Of a DNA stretch of 64,000 nucleotides, positions 24,074 through 33,135 are shown piece after piece. The notes beneath the pieces are model-generated. The model did no database searches, was not told the DNA's origin, and was given only the letters and a program-made list of their open reading frames with translations. How positions within the stretch are numbered: the stretch's first letter is position 1; each line of letters starts with the position of its first letter. Made by a program: the position numbers and the translations under genes. Origin of the DNA: Nitrospirota bacterium (GTDB lineage: Bacteria; Nitrospirota; Leptospirillia; Leptospirillales; Leptospirillaceae); contig JAJZHW010000004.1 of NCBI GenBank assembly GCA_021810805.1, forward strand, positions 1-64,000. Direction: 5' to 3'.

Positions 24074-25603
24074 CTAGAGGTCGGAGCCGCTGTAGCTTGG
24101 ATTAAAGGATTTATTGATCAGCGGAAAATCAGCCACGAGGTTCCCGGGAACTGAGGCTTCAAGTGCATGCCAGAGGAGGGGAGAGCCTTCGGCGATATGA
24201 GCGCTCTCGATCGTCTTGCCCGGACGAATACGGACCCATCCGAGTACCTCTCCCCGGAACCCCTCCACAATTCCAAGGCCTTCACGGGAGAGCGGGATGT
24301 CAGGAAGTGTCGAGCATATGTCTGGTCCGGGGAAATTTGTCAAAAGGGCATGGACTAGGTGAAGAGACTCGAAGATCTCGAAAAAGCGGATCCGGACGCG
24401 TGCGGCGACATCGCCCACATGGTCCAGGGCCAGTGCTGGCGAAAACCGATGGACAGGATCCTCCCGGTGATCAATGCGAAGATCCCATCCCTGACCGCTG
24501 GCTCTCCCTGCCACCCCTCCAATCCCGAGGCGAATCGCAATCTCAGGGGAAAGGATCCCGGTATTTTGAAAGCGGTCCTGCAGCCCTCCATGATCACTGT
24601 AGATTCTTTCGAGGAGAGAAACCTCTGAGAGTAGGTCGTCGGTCTCTTGAAGAAGAGCGTCCACCATCTGGGGAGAGAGAAACGTGGAGACCCCCCCTGG
24701 AACGATCGTGTCAAAGAGGAGGCGATGGCCGAAGTGGGTCAGATTATGACGATGCATACGCTCCCTGAGAGGGCCGAAGAGAGAGAGTGCGACCCCTAAG
24801 CCGGCATCGTTTCCAAGGGCTCCCAGATCTCCAATGTGGTTGGCGATGCGTTCTCTTTCCAACAAGAGGGCCCGGACAAAGCGAATGCCTTCAGAGACCT
24901 CAATATTGAGAGCTTCTTCCACAGCCTTTGAAAAGGCGAGGCTGGTGGCGACCGCTGAGTCTCCCGAGATGCGTGACGCCAGGCGAGCCCCTTCAAAGAG
25001 GGTCCGACCCCGAAACAGAGAGTCGATCCCCTTGTGGACATAGCCCATTCGGGTCTCGAGTCTCAGAACTTTCTCCCCGACGACAGAAAAACGGAAATGG
25101 CCCGGTTCGATGATGCCGGCATGGACCGGGCCCACGGGAATCTCATGGACGCCCTCGCCGCGAACCCTGACGAAGGGGTAGTCCTCAGGCGCGAAGGGTT
25201 GATGGAGGGATGGTCGCCCCTCCGCGAGCGGGGGGACAAGCCAGAGGCCATGATCGGACCAGGGACGAAGATCGGTCAGTCCCTCGGGAAGAAGTCCAAA
25301 GAGATCGGCGATGGTTCGCTCAAAGCGGCCGGCGGTGGGAAAAATTGAGGAGAGTGAGGGGAAGCTTAAAGAATCTTTTGGAAGGGAGAGGGAAAGCAGG
25401 ACGACCCCTTCCCGAAGAATCAGGCTTGCCCGGATCGACGAGGGTGAGTCGGCCCAGAGAGCGAGAAGCCGGGCACCGGAATGAGCGAGAAAGTGGGCCT
25501 CCCCCCGGTATCTTTCTGGGGAATCAAAAGACAGAGTGGCGTGAGGGATCGCTCCGTGGAAGGAATCAAACCCGGTTTCCGGTGAGAAGTTGTTACCCTC
25601 CAA
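24074..25603 (-). CDS. HyfG/NuoCD-like large subunit lacking Ni ligands
   Basis: The 509 residues fuse a NuoC-like (30 kDa) N-terminal part (ERTIADLFGLLPEG near 96) and a NuoD-like / [NiFe]-hydrogenase large-subunit part (PVGPVHAGIIEPGHFRF, ETRMGYVHKGIDSLF). In true group 4 hydrogenases nickel is held by RxCGxC and DPCxxC. Here these positions read RISGDS (211-216) and NPSYSG (501-506), so all four cysteines are missing. Hydrogen chemistry is therefore not expected. The start is TTG with GGGAG six bases upstream, overlapping hyfF by 11 bp. Confidence 0.9.
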   Translation of the reverse strand: MEGNNFSPETGFDSFHGAIPHATLSFDSPERYRGEAHFLAHSGARLLALWADSPSSIRASLILREGVVLLSLSLPKDSLSFPSLSSIFPTAGRFERTIADLFGLLPEGLTDLRPWSDHGLWLVPPLAEGRPSLHQPFAPEDYPFVRVRGEGVHEIPVGPVHAGIIEPGHFRFSVVGEKVLRLETRMGYVHKGIDSLFRGRTLFEGARLASRISGDSAVATSLAFSKAVEEALNIEVSEGIRFVRALLLERERIANHIGDLGALGNDAGLGVALSLFGPLRERMHRHNLTHFGHRLLFDTIVPGGVSTFLSPQMVDALLQETDDLLSEVSLLERIYSDHGGLQDRFQNTGILSPEIAIRLGIGGVAGRASGQGWDLRIDHREDPVHRFSPALALDHVGDVAARVRIRFFEIFESLHLVHALLTNFPGPDICSTLPDIPLSREGLGIVEGFRGEVLGWVRIRPGKTIESAHIAEGSPLLWHALEASVPGNLVADFPLINKSFNPSYSGSDL

Positions 25604-27077
25604 TGCTCACTCCCAACGACAGAATGGCCTTCTGATAAATCTCGTAAAGAGGAGCAGGAAAAAAGGTTCCAAGGAGCAGTGCCATTCCCAGATGGATCCA
25701 GATGGGGAAGAATGTCAGGCGCGAATGGGAGCGAGAAGGGGAGATTTCCGGCGTTGCCGTTTCACCCCCGCTCATCTCAAGGATGCGAAAAATCAGAACG
25801 CCAAAGGTGATAAACAGGGCAAGAAGGAGAAAGGGGACGGCGTAGGGGATCCTTTTGATGGCTTCGGCCATGATCAAAAGCTCGCTGGCAAACAGGGCAA
25901 ACGGAGGAAGGCCGGTAATGGCCAGTCCTCCGGTCAGGAGGGCCCGGGAAAGCCCTGGAGTTCGGGCGGCAATCTCTCGGATGGATGGGATCTTCTGGGA
26001 TCCCGAGGTTTGAACGATATGTCCCACGGCAAAAAAGATCGCCGATTTCACGAGGCTATGAGTGGTCATATGGAGAAGCCCCGCAAATGTGGCCAGCGGT
26101 CCACCGATGCCGAAGGCCAGGGTGGCGAGCCCCATGTGTTCGATGGAGGAATAGGCAAAGAGGCGCTTGATGTCCTGTCTCTTCCACATCGATATCGAGG
26201 CGAGAAGAACGGAGACAAAACCAAATCCCATAAGAAGATCCGAAGGCATTGGGCTATGGAGGGCCCCATCTGCCAGGATCTTTACCCTCAGAATGGCATA
26301 GAGGGCTACGTTAAGCAGGAGTCCGGAAAGGACGGCGGAGATGGGGGTGGGACCCTCGGCGTGGGCATCCGGAAGCCAGTTGTGAAGCGGGACCAGGCCA
26401 ACCTTTGTGCCATACCCCACGACAAAGAAGACGAAGGCCAGGGAGATGACCGTGGGTTCAAGCTGGGTTTTGACCGTCAGGAGGTGAGTGAGAAGAAGGG
26501 CTGTTCCTCCCGGCCCCAGGGTCTTTTCCGAGGCAAAGTAGAGAAGGATTGTGCCGAAGAGAGCCTGGGCAATGCCGACCCCGCAGAGAATGAAGTACTT
26601 CCAAGAGGCCTTGATGGCCGCGGGGGTCCGGGTCCACCCAACGAGAAGGACTGTCGCCAGGGTGGCCCCCTCGAGGGCCACCCAAAGAAGACCGAGATTG
26701 TTGCTGGCCAGAACGACGATCATTGTGAGGACGAAGAGCTGGTAAAGGGCGAGGTAGAGGCGCGTTCGCTCCGGGGTGAGGTGGCCATGCTCTCCTTCGA
26801 TCGTCATGTACCGAAGGGAGAAAAAGGAGGTGGTGGCGGCCACCCCCCCGGTAATGACGAGAAAAAGGGAGGAGAGGCTGTCGACAAAGAGATTTTCGTC
26901 GAGCGCGATCAGGGGGCCCTGCGTGTCGACCCTGATCGCCAAAAGGAGAGTCAGGGCAAAGGTGACGAGAGAAAACAAAATATTGACAGCAGAAGCAAAT
27001 CTTTTATGGCCCCAGAGGCCGAGAAAGAGTGCTCCGGACATGGGGACGACAAGAATCAGGACAAGAATCACGGTCAC
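25593..27077 (-). CDS. HyfF-like antiporter-type membrane subunit (NuoL/M/N family)
   Basis: A 494-residue polytopic membrane protein of the proton-translocating NADH dehydrogenase/Mrp antiporter family. Conserved elements include LGLLWVALEGATL with the helix 5 glutamate, GYGTKVGLVPLHNWLPDAHAE with the helix 7 lysine, and TPISAVLSGLL. These charged residues form the half-channels for ion transport. The start is GTG within the hyfE stop (GTGA). It is the second large pump subunit besides HyfB. Confidence 0.9.
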   Translation of the reverse strand: MTVILVLILVVPMSGALFLGLWGHKRFASAVNILFSLVTFALTLLLAIRVDTQGPLIALDENLFVDSLSSLFLVITGGVAATTSFFSLRYMTIEGEHGHLTPERTRLYLALYQLFVLTMIVVLASNNLGLLWVALEGATLATVLLVGWTRTPAAIKASWKYFILCGVGIAQALFGTILLYFASEKTLGPGGTALLLTHLLTVKTQLEPTVISLAFVFFVVGYGTKVGLVPLHNWLPDAHAEGPTPISAVLSGLLLNVALYAILRVKILADGALHSPMPSDLLMGFGFVSVLLASISMWKRQDIKRLFAYSSIEHMGLATLAFGIGGPLATFAGLLHMTTHSLVKSAIFFAVGHIVQTSGSQKIPSIREIAARTPGLSRALLTGGLAITGLPPFALFASELLIMAEAIKRIPYAVPFLLLALFITFGVLIFRILEMSGGETATPEISPSRSHSRLTFFPIWIHLGMALLLGTFFPAPLYEIYQKAILSLGVSIGG

Positions 27078-27748
27078 TCCGTCGGGGTATTGTCCATATG
27101 CTTCAGATCGAAACTCTCAAAGGTTTCCCGTATTTGAAAAAAGAAAATACCAAAGACGAATGTTCCCACGAGGACATCGAAGGCCACCCCCAGCTCCACC
27201 ACCATGGGCATCCCATAGGTGGCATTGATGGCCGAGAAAAAAAGGGCGTTCTCCATTCCGAGAAAGCCCAAAACCTGGGTGACGGCCTTGCGTCGGGTGA
27301 TCATCATGAGAAAGGAGAGGAGGAGCGCGGCCAACCCCACCCCGATCAGGCCCCGGGAGACGGTATTGGCCATTTCGGAGATGGGGGCTGACAGGGCGAA
27401 GGAGAAGACGACGACGAAGAGCCCTGCCACCATGGTCGTGGGAACGTTGAGAAGCACCTCCACCTCTCCCCGGATATGGAGCCGCTCGAGAAGGCGGAAG
27501 AGAAGAAATGGCAGGAGCAGAACCTTGAAGGCCAGGGTGAAAAGGGCGGAGAAAAAGAGGTGAGGCTCTTTCGCGGCAAGAGCCACCGAAAGAGTGCTCA
27601 AGGTCAGCAGGATCCCTTGAAGGGCAAAAATCCGGACAAGCGATCCCATCCTTCTCATTGCCAGCATGGCGAAGGAGGAGAGGAGAAGGGCGCTTCCAAG
27701 AAAGCCGACGAGAGGGCTGGTGGGGGGATGAAGAAGAGAGGGTGTCAT
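27074..27748 (-). CDS. HyfE-like membrane subunit (NuoK-related)
   Basis: A 224-residue membrane protein with about seven hydrophobic segments. The C-terminal part MENALFFSAINATYGMPMVVELGVAFDVLVG resembles HyfE, including the conserved helix with glutamates that corresponds to NuoK. I chose ATG at 27748, immediately after the hyfC stop; the ORF track begins 33 codons earlier inside hyfC in another frame. It overlaps hyfF by 4 bp. Confidence 0.87.
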   Translation of the reverse strand: MTPSLLHPPTSPLVGFLGSALLLSSFAMLAMRRMGSLVRIFALQGILLTLSTLSVALAAKEPHLFFSALFTLAFKVLLLPFLLFRLLERLHIRGEVEVLLNVPTTMVAGLFVVVFSFALSAPISEMANTVSRGLIGVGLAALLLSFLMMITRRKAVTQVLGFLGMENALFFSAINATYGMPMVVELGVAFDVLVGTFVFGIFFFQIRETFESFDLKHMDNTPTE

Positions 27749-27749
27749 C

Positions 27750-28715
27750 TCAGACCTCGAGGACAAAGTGGAGAAGGAATCCCAGTGTGGAGAGGAGATA
27801 GGCCAAAGCCGTGAATTCCGGGATCCGGAAGATGCGAAGCTTGGCAAAAATCGATTCGATCAGGGCGATCCCGGCTCCGAGAACAAAGAGCTTCCCCAGA
27901 AGCGCCACTAACCCGACAAGAAGCGAGAGGGGGGAAAGACCTCGGGAGATCCCCAGGGGGGCGAAAAAATCTATCCCCAGAAGGAGGTAGAGGAGGAGCT
28001 TTTGCATCGAGCCCCACTCCATCAACGCCAGGAGAGGGCCTGAATATTCGAGGAGCATGGCCTCATGAATCATTGTCAGTTCGAGGTGAGTCGAGGGGTT
28101 GTCGATGGGAAGACGGGCATTTTCGCCGAGAAAGACCAGGATGAAGGCCATGGCGGCGATCAGAAGACTGGGATGAAAGGGAGAATGCCCCAAGGAAAAG
28201 GAGTGGAGGATGGAGGGGATGGCGGTGGATCCCGACCAAAGGGAGACGGTGAAAAGAATCATGAGGGTGGCCGGTTCGGTCAGGAATGCCACCATCATCT
28301 CCCGCCGTCCCCCCATGTCTCCGAAGGGGGTTCCCAGATCCATGGCCGCAGCGGCCATGGCAAAACGCGCCAGGGAGAAAAGCCCCACAAGCGTCACCGC
28401 GTCGGCCACGGGGGCAAGGGGAGGGGATACCATCAGAAAGGGAATCAGCAGCGAGGCGCCGGCCATGATGAAAAAGAAAAGCGGGGGAACGAAAAGGAAG
28501 AGGTAGGAGTGTCCTTCGGGGAGGATCGTCTCCTTTCGAAGAAGTCGGAGAATGTTTCTCCAGGGCTGAAGAAGGCCGGCGGGCCGGCGGTTCTGGAGAA
28601 TCGCCCGGACAACCCCAATCCAGCCGTAGAGAAGAGGCGCAAGGAAAATGACAAAAAGCATTTGAAGAAGGGAGATGGTCCACCCAAAAGAGGGAAAAGT
28701 CGGGATTAATGCCAT
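27750..28715 (-). CDS. HyfC-like membrane subunit (NuoH family)
   Basis: The 321-residue protein has about eight membrane helices and belongs to the NuoH/HyfC family that links the peripheral arm to the pump subunits and forms the quinone-side channel. The stretch ENARLPIDNPSTHLELTMIH followed by EAMLLEYSG is near-identical in pattern to HyfC/HycD. GGRREMMVAFLTEP is the loop facing the NuoB/D subunits. It overlaps the hyfB end by 10 bp. Confidence 0.92.
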   Translation of the reverse strand: MALIPTFPSFGWTISLLQMLFVIFLAPLLYGWIGVVRAILQNRRPAGLLQPWRNILRLLRKETILPEGHSYLFLFVPPLFFFIMAGASLLIPFLMVSPPLAPVADAVTLVGLFSLARFAMAAAAMDLGTPFGDMGGRREMMVAFLTEPATLMILFTVSLWSGSTAIPSILHSFSLGHSPFHPSLLIAAMAFILVFLGENARLPIDNPSTHLELTMIHEAMLLEYSGPLLALMEWGSMQKLLLYLLLGIDFFAPLGISRGLSPLSLLVGLVALLGKLFVLGAGIALIESIFAKLRIFRIPEFTALAYLLSTLGFLLHFVLEV

Positions 28716-30757
28716 CTCAGCACCGAGAGAAGAATGATGAGGGTGGTAAAGCTATAGATCAGATAGACCGAGATGCGTCCGGAGCGAACCCGCTCCGCGG
28801 CTTCGGCCAGAGCGATGAAGAGTCGGAAAAGGGGGCGGTAAAGAAGGGGCCAGTGGGGATCTTCCACCGAAAGATCAAAGACGGGGTCAGGGTCCTCCGG
28901 AGTGGGAAGGTGCCGTTTCATGGAGAAAAAGACAGGAAAGAAATGGCGAATCGGCTGGGCGAAGGACTCGGCGGAGGCCTGGGAGCGTCCGGAGAGCTCC
29001 CTGTAGCCGCATCCCCATGGAGGTGCCGACCGCATTTTTCCCCGCCTGGTCCCCCAATAAAGCCAGAAGACCGGAAGAGTCAGGATCCCGACAAGTGCGA
29101 GCAGAAGGAGGGGGGATGAAGAGGGCCCCGCTGGGGGGAGGGGCAGAAGCCAGGCCCATCCATAAGCTTCAGGCGGTACGGTAAGGGAGGTCGCCGTCAG
29201 CGGTGACACGACCTTGACCACTTCCTTCAGGACAAGGCCAGGTAAGAGTCCGAGGAGGAGGGATCCCAAGGCCAGCCATCCCATGCCCAGCATCTCGAGG
29301 AGGGAGCACTCATGGGCTGCCTTGGCTCCTTCTGATCGGGGCAGGCCGAGATAGCCCACGCCGAAGAACTTGAGAAAGGCCATGGCAGCAAGGGCGGAGG
29401 CAAGAACAAGGATGGCTGCCCCAAAAAGAACGGAGCTCCGCTGGATAGTTCCAGAGAGATCACGAGCCTGCAATGTCGCCTGGAGAAGGAGCCATTCCGA
29501 GGCGAAGCCGTTGGTCGGGGGGATTCCGGAGATGGAGAGGACACCAAGGAGAACCAAGGTCCCGGAGCGGGGCATATGGCGGAGAAGTCCCCCCATCCGG
29601 TTGAGATTTGTCTCTCCGGTTGCATGGATCATGGTGCCGGCTCCGAGAAAGAGAAGACTTTTGAAAAATGCATGGTTGAGAGCATGGAAAAGTGCGGCAG
29701 AAAGAGCCAAGGTTCCTGGAAGGGGGTGGCCTGTTTTGAGATAGAGAATCCCGAGGCCTGTTCCCAAAAGGATGATGCCGATATTTTCAAGGGAGGAGTA
29801 AGCCAGAAGGGCCTTGGGTGCCGATTGGAGAATGGCGTGAAGAATTCCGAATAGGGCCATAAAAGCCCCTGTGACCATAAGAAGGATTCCGAAGGAGGAG
29901 GCAAGCTGATGGAGCCCCACCAGCTCGAAGAGGGCCCGGATAAGGCCGTAAATGGCGGCCTTGAGCATGACGCCGCTTAGCAGGGCAGAGGCCGGAGTCG
30001 GTGCCGCCGGATGTGCCAGAGGAAGCCAGACATGGAGAGGGAGAAGTCCTGCCTTGGCCCCGAAGCCCAGAAGAAAGAGAAGGGAGGCGAGGAGGGCGCC
30101 CTTGGGGGAGAGGTGGCTCTGGCTCAGCGCCTCAAAGGAAAATGAGCTCAGGGAGACGATGGAAGAAGGGGTTTCCCGGATGGACAGCAGGGCAAAGGAA
30201 GCCAAAATCAGGAGGCTTCCTCCATGGGCCAGCAGAAGGGTGAGGTATCCGGCTCGCCGGACCTCGGGGGTCTTGTCCCCGGACAGGATCAAAAAGAAGG
30301 AGGCGACAGCCATCACCTCCCAGAAAACCATGAAGGAATAGGCATCGTCGGCGAGGAAGACCCCGCCTGTAAAAAAGAGAAAAAGGGTCGTGCGCGAGAG
30401 AAGCTCGGCGACCCTCTTCGTGGCCATATCCTTGGTATAACCGGCGGAAAAAAGGAGAACTCCCGTCGAGGCCCCTCCTAAAAGAAGAAGAAAAAAACTC
30501 GCGAGGGGATCCTGGCGCAGATGAATGAAGAGGTCGGGAATGCCGCCAGGAAGGACGAGACGGATGTCAGATCCTGCCAGAAGTCCCCGAAGTCCGGAGA
30601 ACGTCAGTGCCAGGGTTTCCAGGGAGAGCAGGAGAAAGATTGGCGTGGCAAAGGTTGGACGTCTTGTCAGAAGCCAGGCGCCGGCAAGCCCTGTCACCAG
30701 AAGAGCAAGGAGGGTCGAAAGGCTGAAGAAAAGAGGCGTTGCCGAAAGAGAGGTCAC
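28706..30757 (-). CDS. HyfB-like antiporter-type membrane subunit (NuoL family)
   Basis: A polytopic membrane protein of 683 residues from the chosen start. It has FMVFWEVMAVASFF (helix 5 Glu), GAKAGLLPLHVWLPLAHPAA (helix 7 Lys) and SGVMLKAAIYG (helix 8 Lys), the charged relay of NuoL-like ion pumps, and a long C-terminal extension with extra helices as in HyfB. The start is uncertain: the ORF track uses TTG at 30829 with no visible ribosome site, whereas GTG at 30757 lies just before the first helix and fits the family better. It is the first gene of the cluster. Confidence 0.88.
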   Translation of the reverse strand: MTSLSATPLFFSLSTLLALLVTGLAGAWLLTRRPTFATPIFLLLSLETLALTFSGLRGLLAGSDIRLVLPGGIPDLFIHLRQDPLASFFLLLLGGASTGVLLFSAGYTKDMATKRVAELLSRTTLFLFFTGGVFLADDAYSFMVFWEVMAVASFFLILSGDKTPEVRRAGYLTLLLAHGGSLLILASFALLSIRETPSSIVSLSSFSFEALSQSHLSPKGALLASLLFLLGFGAKAGLLPLHVWLPLAHPAAPTPASALLSGVMLKAAIYGLIRALFELVGLHQLASSFGILLMVTGAFMALFGILHAILQSAPKALLAYSSLENIGIILLGTGLGILYLKTGHPLPGTLALSAALFHALNHAFFKSLLFLGAGTMIHATGETNLNRMGGLLRHMPRSGTLVLLGVLSISGIPPTNGFASEWLLLQATLQARDLSGTIQRSSVLFGAAILVLASALAAMAFLKFFGVGYLGLPRSEGAKAAHECSLLEMLGMGWLALGSLLLGLLPGLVLKEVVKVVSPLTATSLTVPPEAYGWAWLLPLPPAGPSSSPLLLLALVGILTLPVFWLYWGTRRGKMRSAPPWGCGYRELSGRSQASAESFAQPIRHFFPVFFSMKRHLPTPEDPDPVFDLSVEDPHWPLLYRPLFRLFIALAEAAERVRSGRISVYLIYSFTTLIILLSVLRWH

Positions 30758-30948
30758 GGATGTGTCATCTTTCCCTGAGGCCGGGATGTTCCTGTGGAAC
30801 TCTAAGGGGCAGGGTGAGAAGGTGTTCAAAATAATAGTTCACTGCGTTCAGTATACTACATTTACTGGGGGGGCGGAAGGGGGAATGAAAAGCCGATCGG
30901 CTTGAAAAAGGCGGAGAAGGGACCTAGGATGAAGGAGGAGGTGCAAAA

Positions 30949-31269
30949 ATGCGTGAGGATCCGCGAGACATCCAGCAAAACGAAGTGGCGAGAGAGATCG
31001 AACGAAGCCAGGGACCCATCCCCTGGTGGATGGTCATCCTGATCGTCATCGTCTATGCGACGGCGATTATCCTCTCCCTTCCGATTCTGGGAAACCGGAC
31101 AGGACAGAATATCAACACCTTTTTTTCTCCCGACCATAAGAGGGGAACCTTTGATTTTGGCACGGTTGGCGGAGGCGCCTATCTCGCGGGCGGCTTCTTT
31201 GTCATTTATTATGTCTTTATGATCCGTCCTCGCAGGATGCTCAAGAAGAAAAGCCAGAAGCTTCCCTGA
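30949..31269 (+). CDS. small membrane protein divergent from the Hyf-like cluster
   Basis: A 106-residue protein I do not recognise. It has a charged N-terminus (about 25 residues), a membrane helix MVILIVIVYATAIILSLPIL, a loop of about 35 residues with FFSPDHKRGTFDFGTVGGG, a second helix (AYLAGGFFVIYYVFMI) and a basic C-terminus ending KKKSQKLP. GGAGGAGG lies seven bases before the ATG. The next gene, a site-2 protease, starts 2 bp after its stop, so the pair is one transcription unit. Confidence 0.75.
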   Translation: MREDPRDIQQNEVAREIERSQGPIPWWMVILIVIVYATAIILSLPILGNRTGQNINTFFSPDHKRGTFDFGTVGGGAYLAGGFFVIYYVFMIRPRRMLKKKSQKLP

Positions 31270-31271
31270 CC

Positions 31272-32138
31272 ATGATTTCGTCCCCCCGTCCCCTCCGGGA
31301 AAAGGTGCTTTCTTCGGTTCTCTTTTTTCTCACGGCGCTCTCTACGACCTTTGCGGGGGCCCTTCTCGCCGGGAAAGATCCCCTCGCCTCTCCCGCAGAT
31401 TTTTGGTCTGGCCTTCCTTATTCTCTCACCCTTCTTTTCATTCTTTCTGCGCACGAAGCCGGGCATTTCTTTATGGCACGCCACCACGGTGTCGACTCCC
31501 CTCTTCCCTGGTTCATCCCGGCGCCCACACTCGTGGGAACATTCGGGGCGCTTATTCGCCTGCCCCGCCTTCCGGGATCCCGCCTTGCCCTTTTTGACAT
31601 TGGCCTGGCCGGTCCTGTGGCCGGACTCGTCCCCTCAATCCTCGCCCTCGCTGCAGGAATTGAGATGTCGAGCGTTGTGGGAGTCGATCCGGGATCCGGC
31701 AAGGGAATGATTCTTGGGGAATCGCTCCTTTTCAAAGGAGTCGAATGGATTTTCGGTGTGGAAAATGGCCCGGGACAGACCCTTCTTCTCTCTCCAGTGG
31801 GTTTTGCAGGATGGGTGGGTCTTCTGGTGACGGCGCTCAACCTGCTTCCGGTGGCGCAGCTTGATGGGGGCCATATTTCTTATGCCCTCTTCGGAAAAAG
31901 GGCCCGTTACGTTTCCTGGGGGCTCATCCTTGCCATGGGGGCCTTGGGGGCTTGGGGGTGGAAGGGGTGGTGGATTTTCGGGGGTCTGATCCTTCTTCTC
32001 GGCCCCGTGCATCCCGACCCTCGAGAGTCTGCCGAGTCCGAGGAAGATCTTCCGTTGTCCCGGAAGATCTGGGGAGTGCTGGCGGCGATTATTTTGTGTC
32101 TGGTCTTTGTCCCTGACCCCCTTCGTCCTGCCGGATAG
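31272..32138 (+). CDS. site-2-protease-like M50 membrane metallopeptidase
   Basis: The 288-residue multi-helix protein carries HEAGH (HExxH zinc motif, near residue 57) inside a membrane segment and a second motif LNLLPVAQLDGGHISYALFG, whose aspartate is the third zinc ligand. M50 proteases cut substrates within the membrane, often to release regulators. There is no PDZ domain, unlike RseP. The substrate is unknown. Its 3' end overlaps the convergent monophosphatase gene by 50 bp. Confidence 0.88.
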   Translation: MISSPRPLREKVLSSVLFFLTALSTTFAGALLAGKDPLASPADFWSGLPYSLTLLFILSAHEAGHFFMARHHGVDSPLPWFIPAPTLVGTFGALIRLPRLPGSRLALFDIGLAGPVAGLVPSILALAAGIEMSSVVGVDPGSGKGMILGESLLFKGVEWIFGVENGPGQTLLLSPVGFAGWVGLLVTALNLLPVAQLDGGHISYALFGKRARYVSWGLILAMGALGAWGWKGWWIFGGLILLLGPVHPDPRESAESEEDLPLSRKIWGVLAAIILCLVFVPDPLRPAG

Positions 32139-32985
32139 TCCCGACCATCCATTCATGAATGAGACCGTTGCTCGCGACCACCACGGGAGCGTCAAGTCGA
32201 AAGGGAGCCCCCGTCCCCTCGGTCACCCGTCCGCCGGCTTCGCCCACGATCAATGTTCCCGCGGCCGTATCCCAGGGGGAGAGGTCGAGCTCCCAAAATC
32301 CGTCGAGGACGCCCATAGCCACATGACAAAGGTCGAGGGCGGCTGACCCTGAGCGTCGGATTCCCTGGGCCCCACGGGAAAATTTTTCGAAGTGGTCAAG
32401 ATTACGAAGGGTCGGGCCGTCGGCCTGCCGGTAGGAAAATCCGGTGCACAGGAGAGAACGCTCCGGATCGCTGACCTCGGAGACCCCAATCGGAGATCCG
32501 TTCAGGGTGGCTCCCTGACCGATCAGGGCTTCGAAGTTCATTCTTCGGAGGGGATCCGAGACGAGTCCGTAAAGAACCTTGCCGTTCTGTTCGTAGGCGA
32601 TGGAGATGCAGAAGGCCGGATAACGATGGGCATAGTTTGTGGTTCCGTCGAGGGGGTCGATGATCCATCGTCCGGAGGGACGATGTGAGTGGTTGTTTTC
32701 CGAGGCATTGCCATTTCGGGCGCCGCTCTCTTCGGCAAGAAAGCCATGCTCGGGGAAGGCTGCGGAGAGGATTCCGATGATCGTCTTTTCCGAAGCTAGG
32801 TCGATCTCCGTCACGAGATTGATCCGTCCTTTGAATCCGACCTCGATTTTTCGGGTCAGCCCCTCCCGAAGGATCTCTCCGGCTTTTTCAGCCGCGTGTC
32901 GGGCCGCATCCTGAAGGCAAGTGAGAAAAAGGGGGTCGGTGTCTTGTGGGGGAGGGCCGGCCTCAGTCCTGTGATGGCTCTTCAC
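32089..32985 (-). CDS. inositol monophosphatase family protein (SuhB-like)
   Basis: The metal-dependent phosphatase fold is clear: LAEESG, then WIIDPLDGTTNYAHRYPAF (Asp ligands) and SPWDTAAGTLIVGEAGG. Members hydrolyse inositol phosphates, fructose-1,6-bisphosphate or similar sugars; SuhB also aids rRNA transcription. I placed the start at GTG 32985, where AAGGAG stands six bases upstream, giving 298 residues. The track ORF extends 76 codons further without family similarity. It overlaps the M50 gene at the 3' end. Confidence 0.88.
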   Translation of the reverse strand: MKSHHRTEAGPPPQDTDPLFLTCLQDAARHAAEKAGEILREGLTRKIEVGFKGRINLVTEIDLASEKTIIGILSAAFPEHGFLAEESGARNGNASENNHSHRPSGRWIIDPLDGTTNYAHRYPAFCISIAYEQNGKVLYGLVSDPLRRMNFEALIGQGATLNGSPIGVSEVSDPERSLLCTGFSYRQADGPTLRNLDHFEKFSRGAQGIRRSGSAALDLCHVAMGVLDGFWELDLSPWDTAAGTLIVGEAGGRVTEGTGAPFRLDAPVVVASNGLIHEWMVGTIRQDEGGQGQRPDTK

Positions 32986-33135
32986 AAATGGCTCCTTCGG
33001 GGAGTGTGGGGGCGGATTCGGTCTCGTGGCAGACGAGTCCGGACGGACAAGGGTCTTCGTGGACGGTGGGACTATCCATCGGAGGCCCTCTTGTATGATA
33101 ATGGAAAAAGCCGGATTTTTCTTCGAGGAGGTTCC

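Noticed and set aside
24074-25603. [NiFe]-hydrogenase large subunit
   Set aside because: All four nickel-binding cysteines are replaced (RISGDS and NPSYSG), so hydrogenase function is not supported.
25590-27137. A 515-codon plus-strand ORF opposite hyfF
   Set aside because: It is an antisense shadow of a GC-rich membrane gene: Lys/Gly/Asp-rich, low-complexity translation, no motif, while the minus strand encodes a clear NuoL/M/N family protein.
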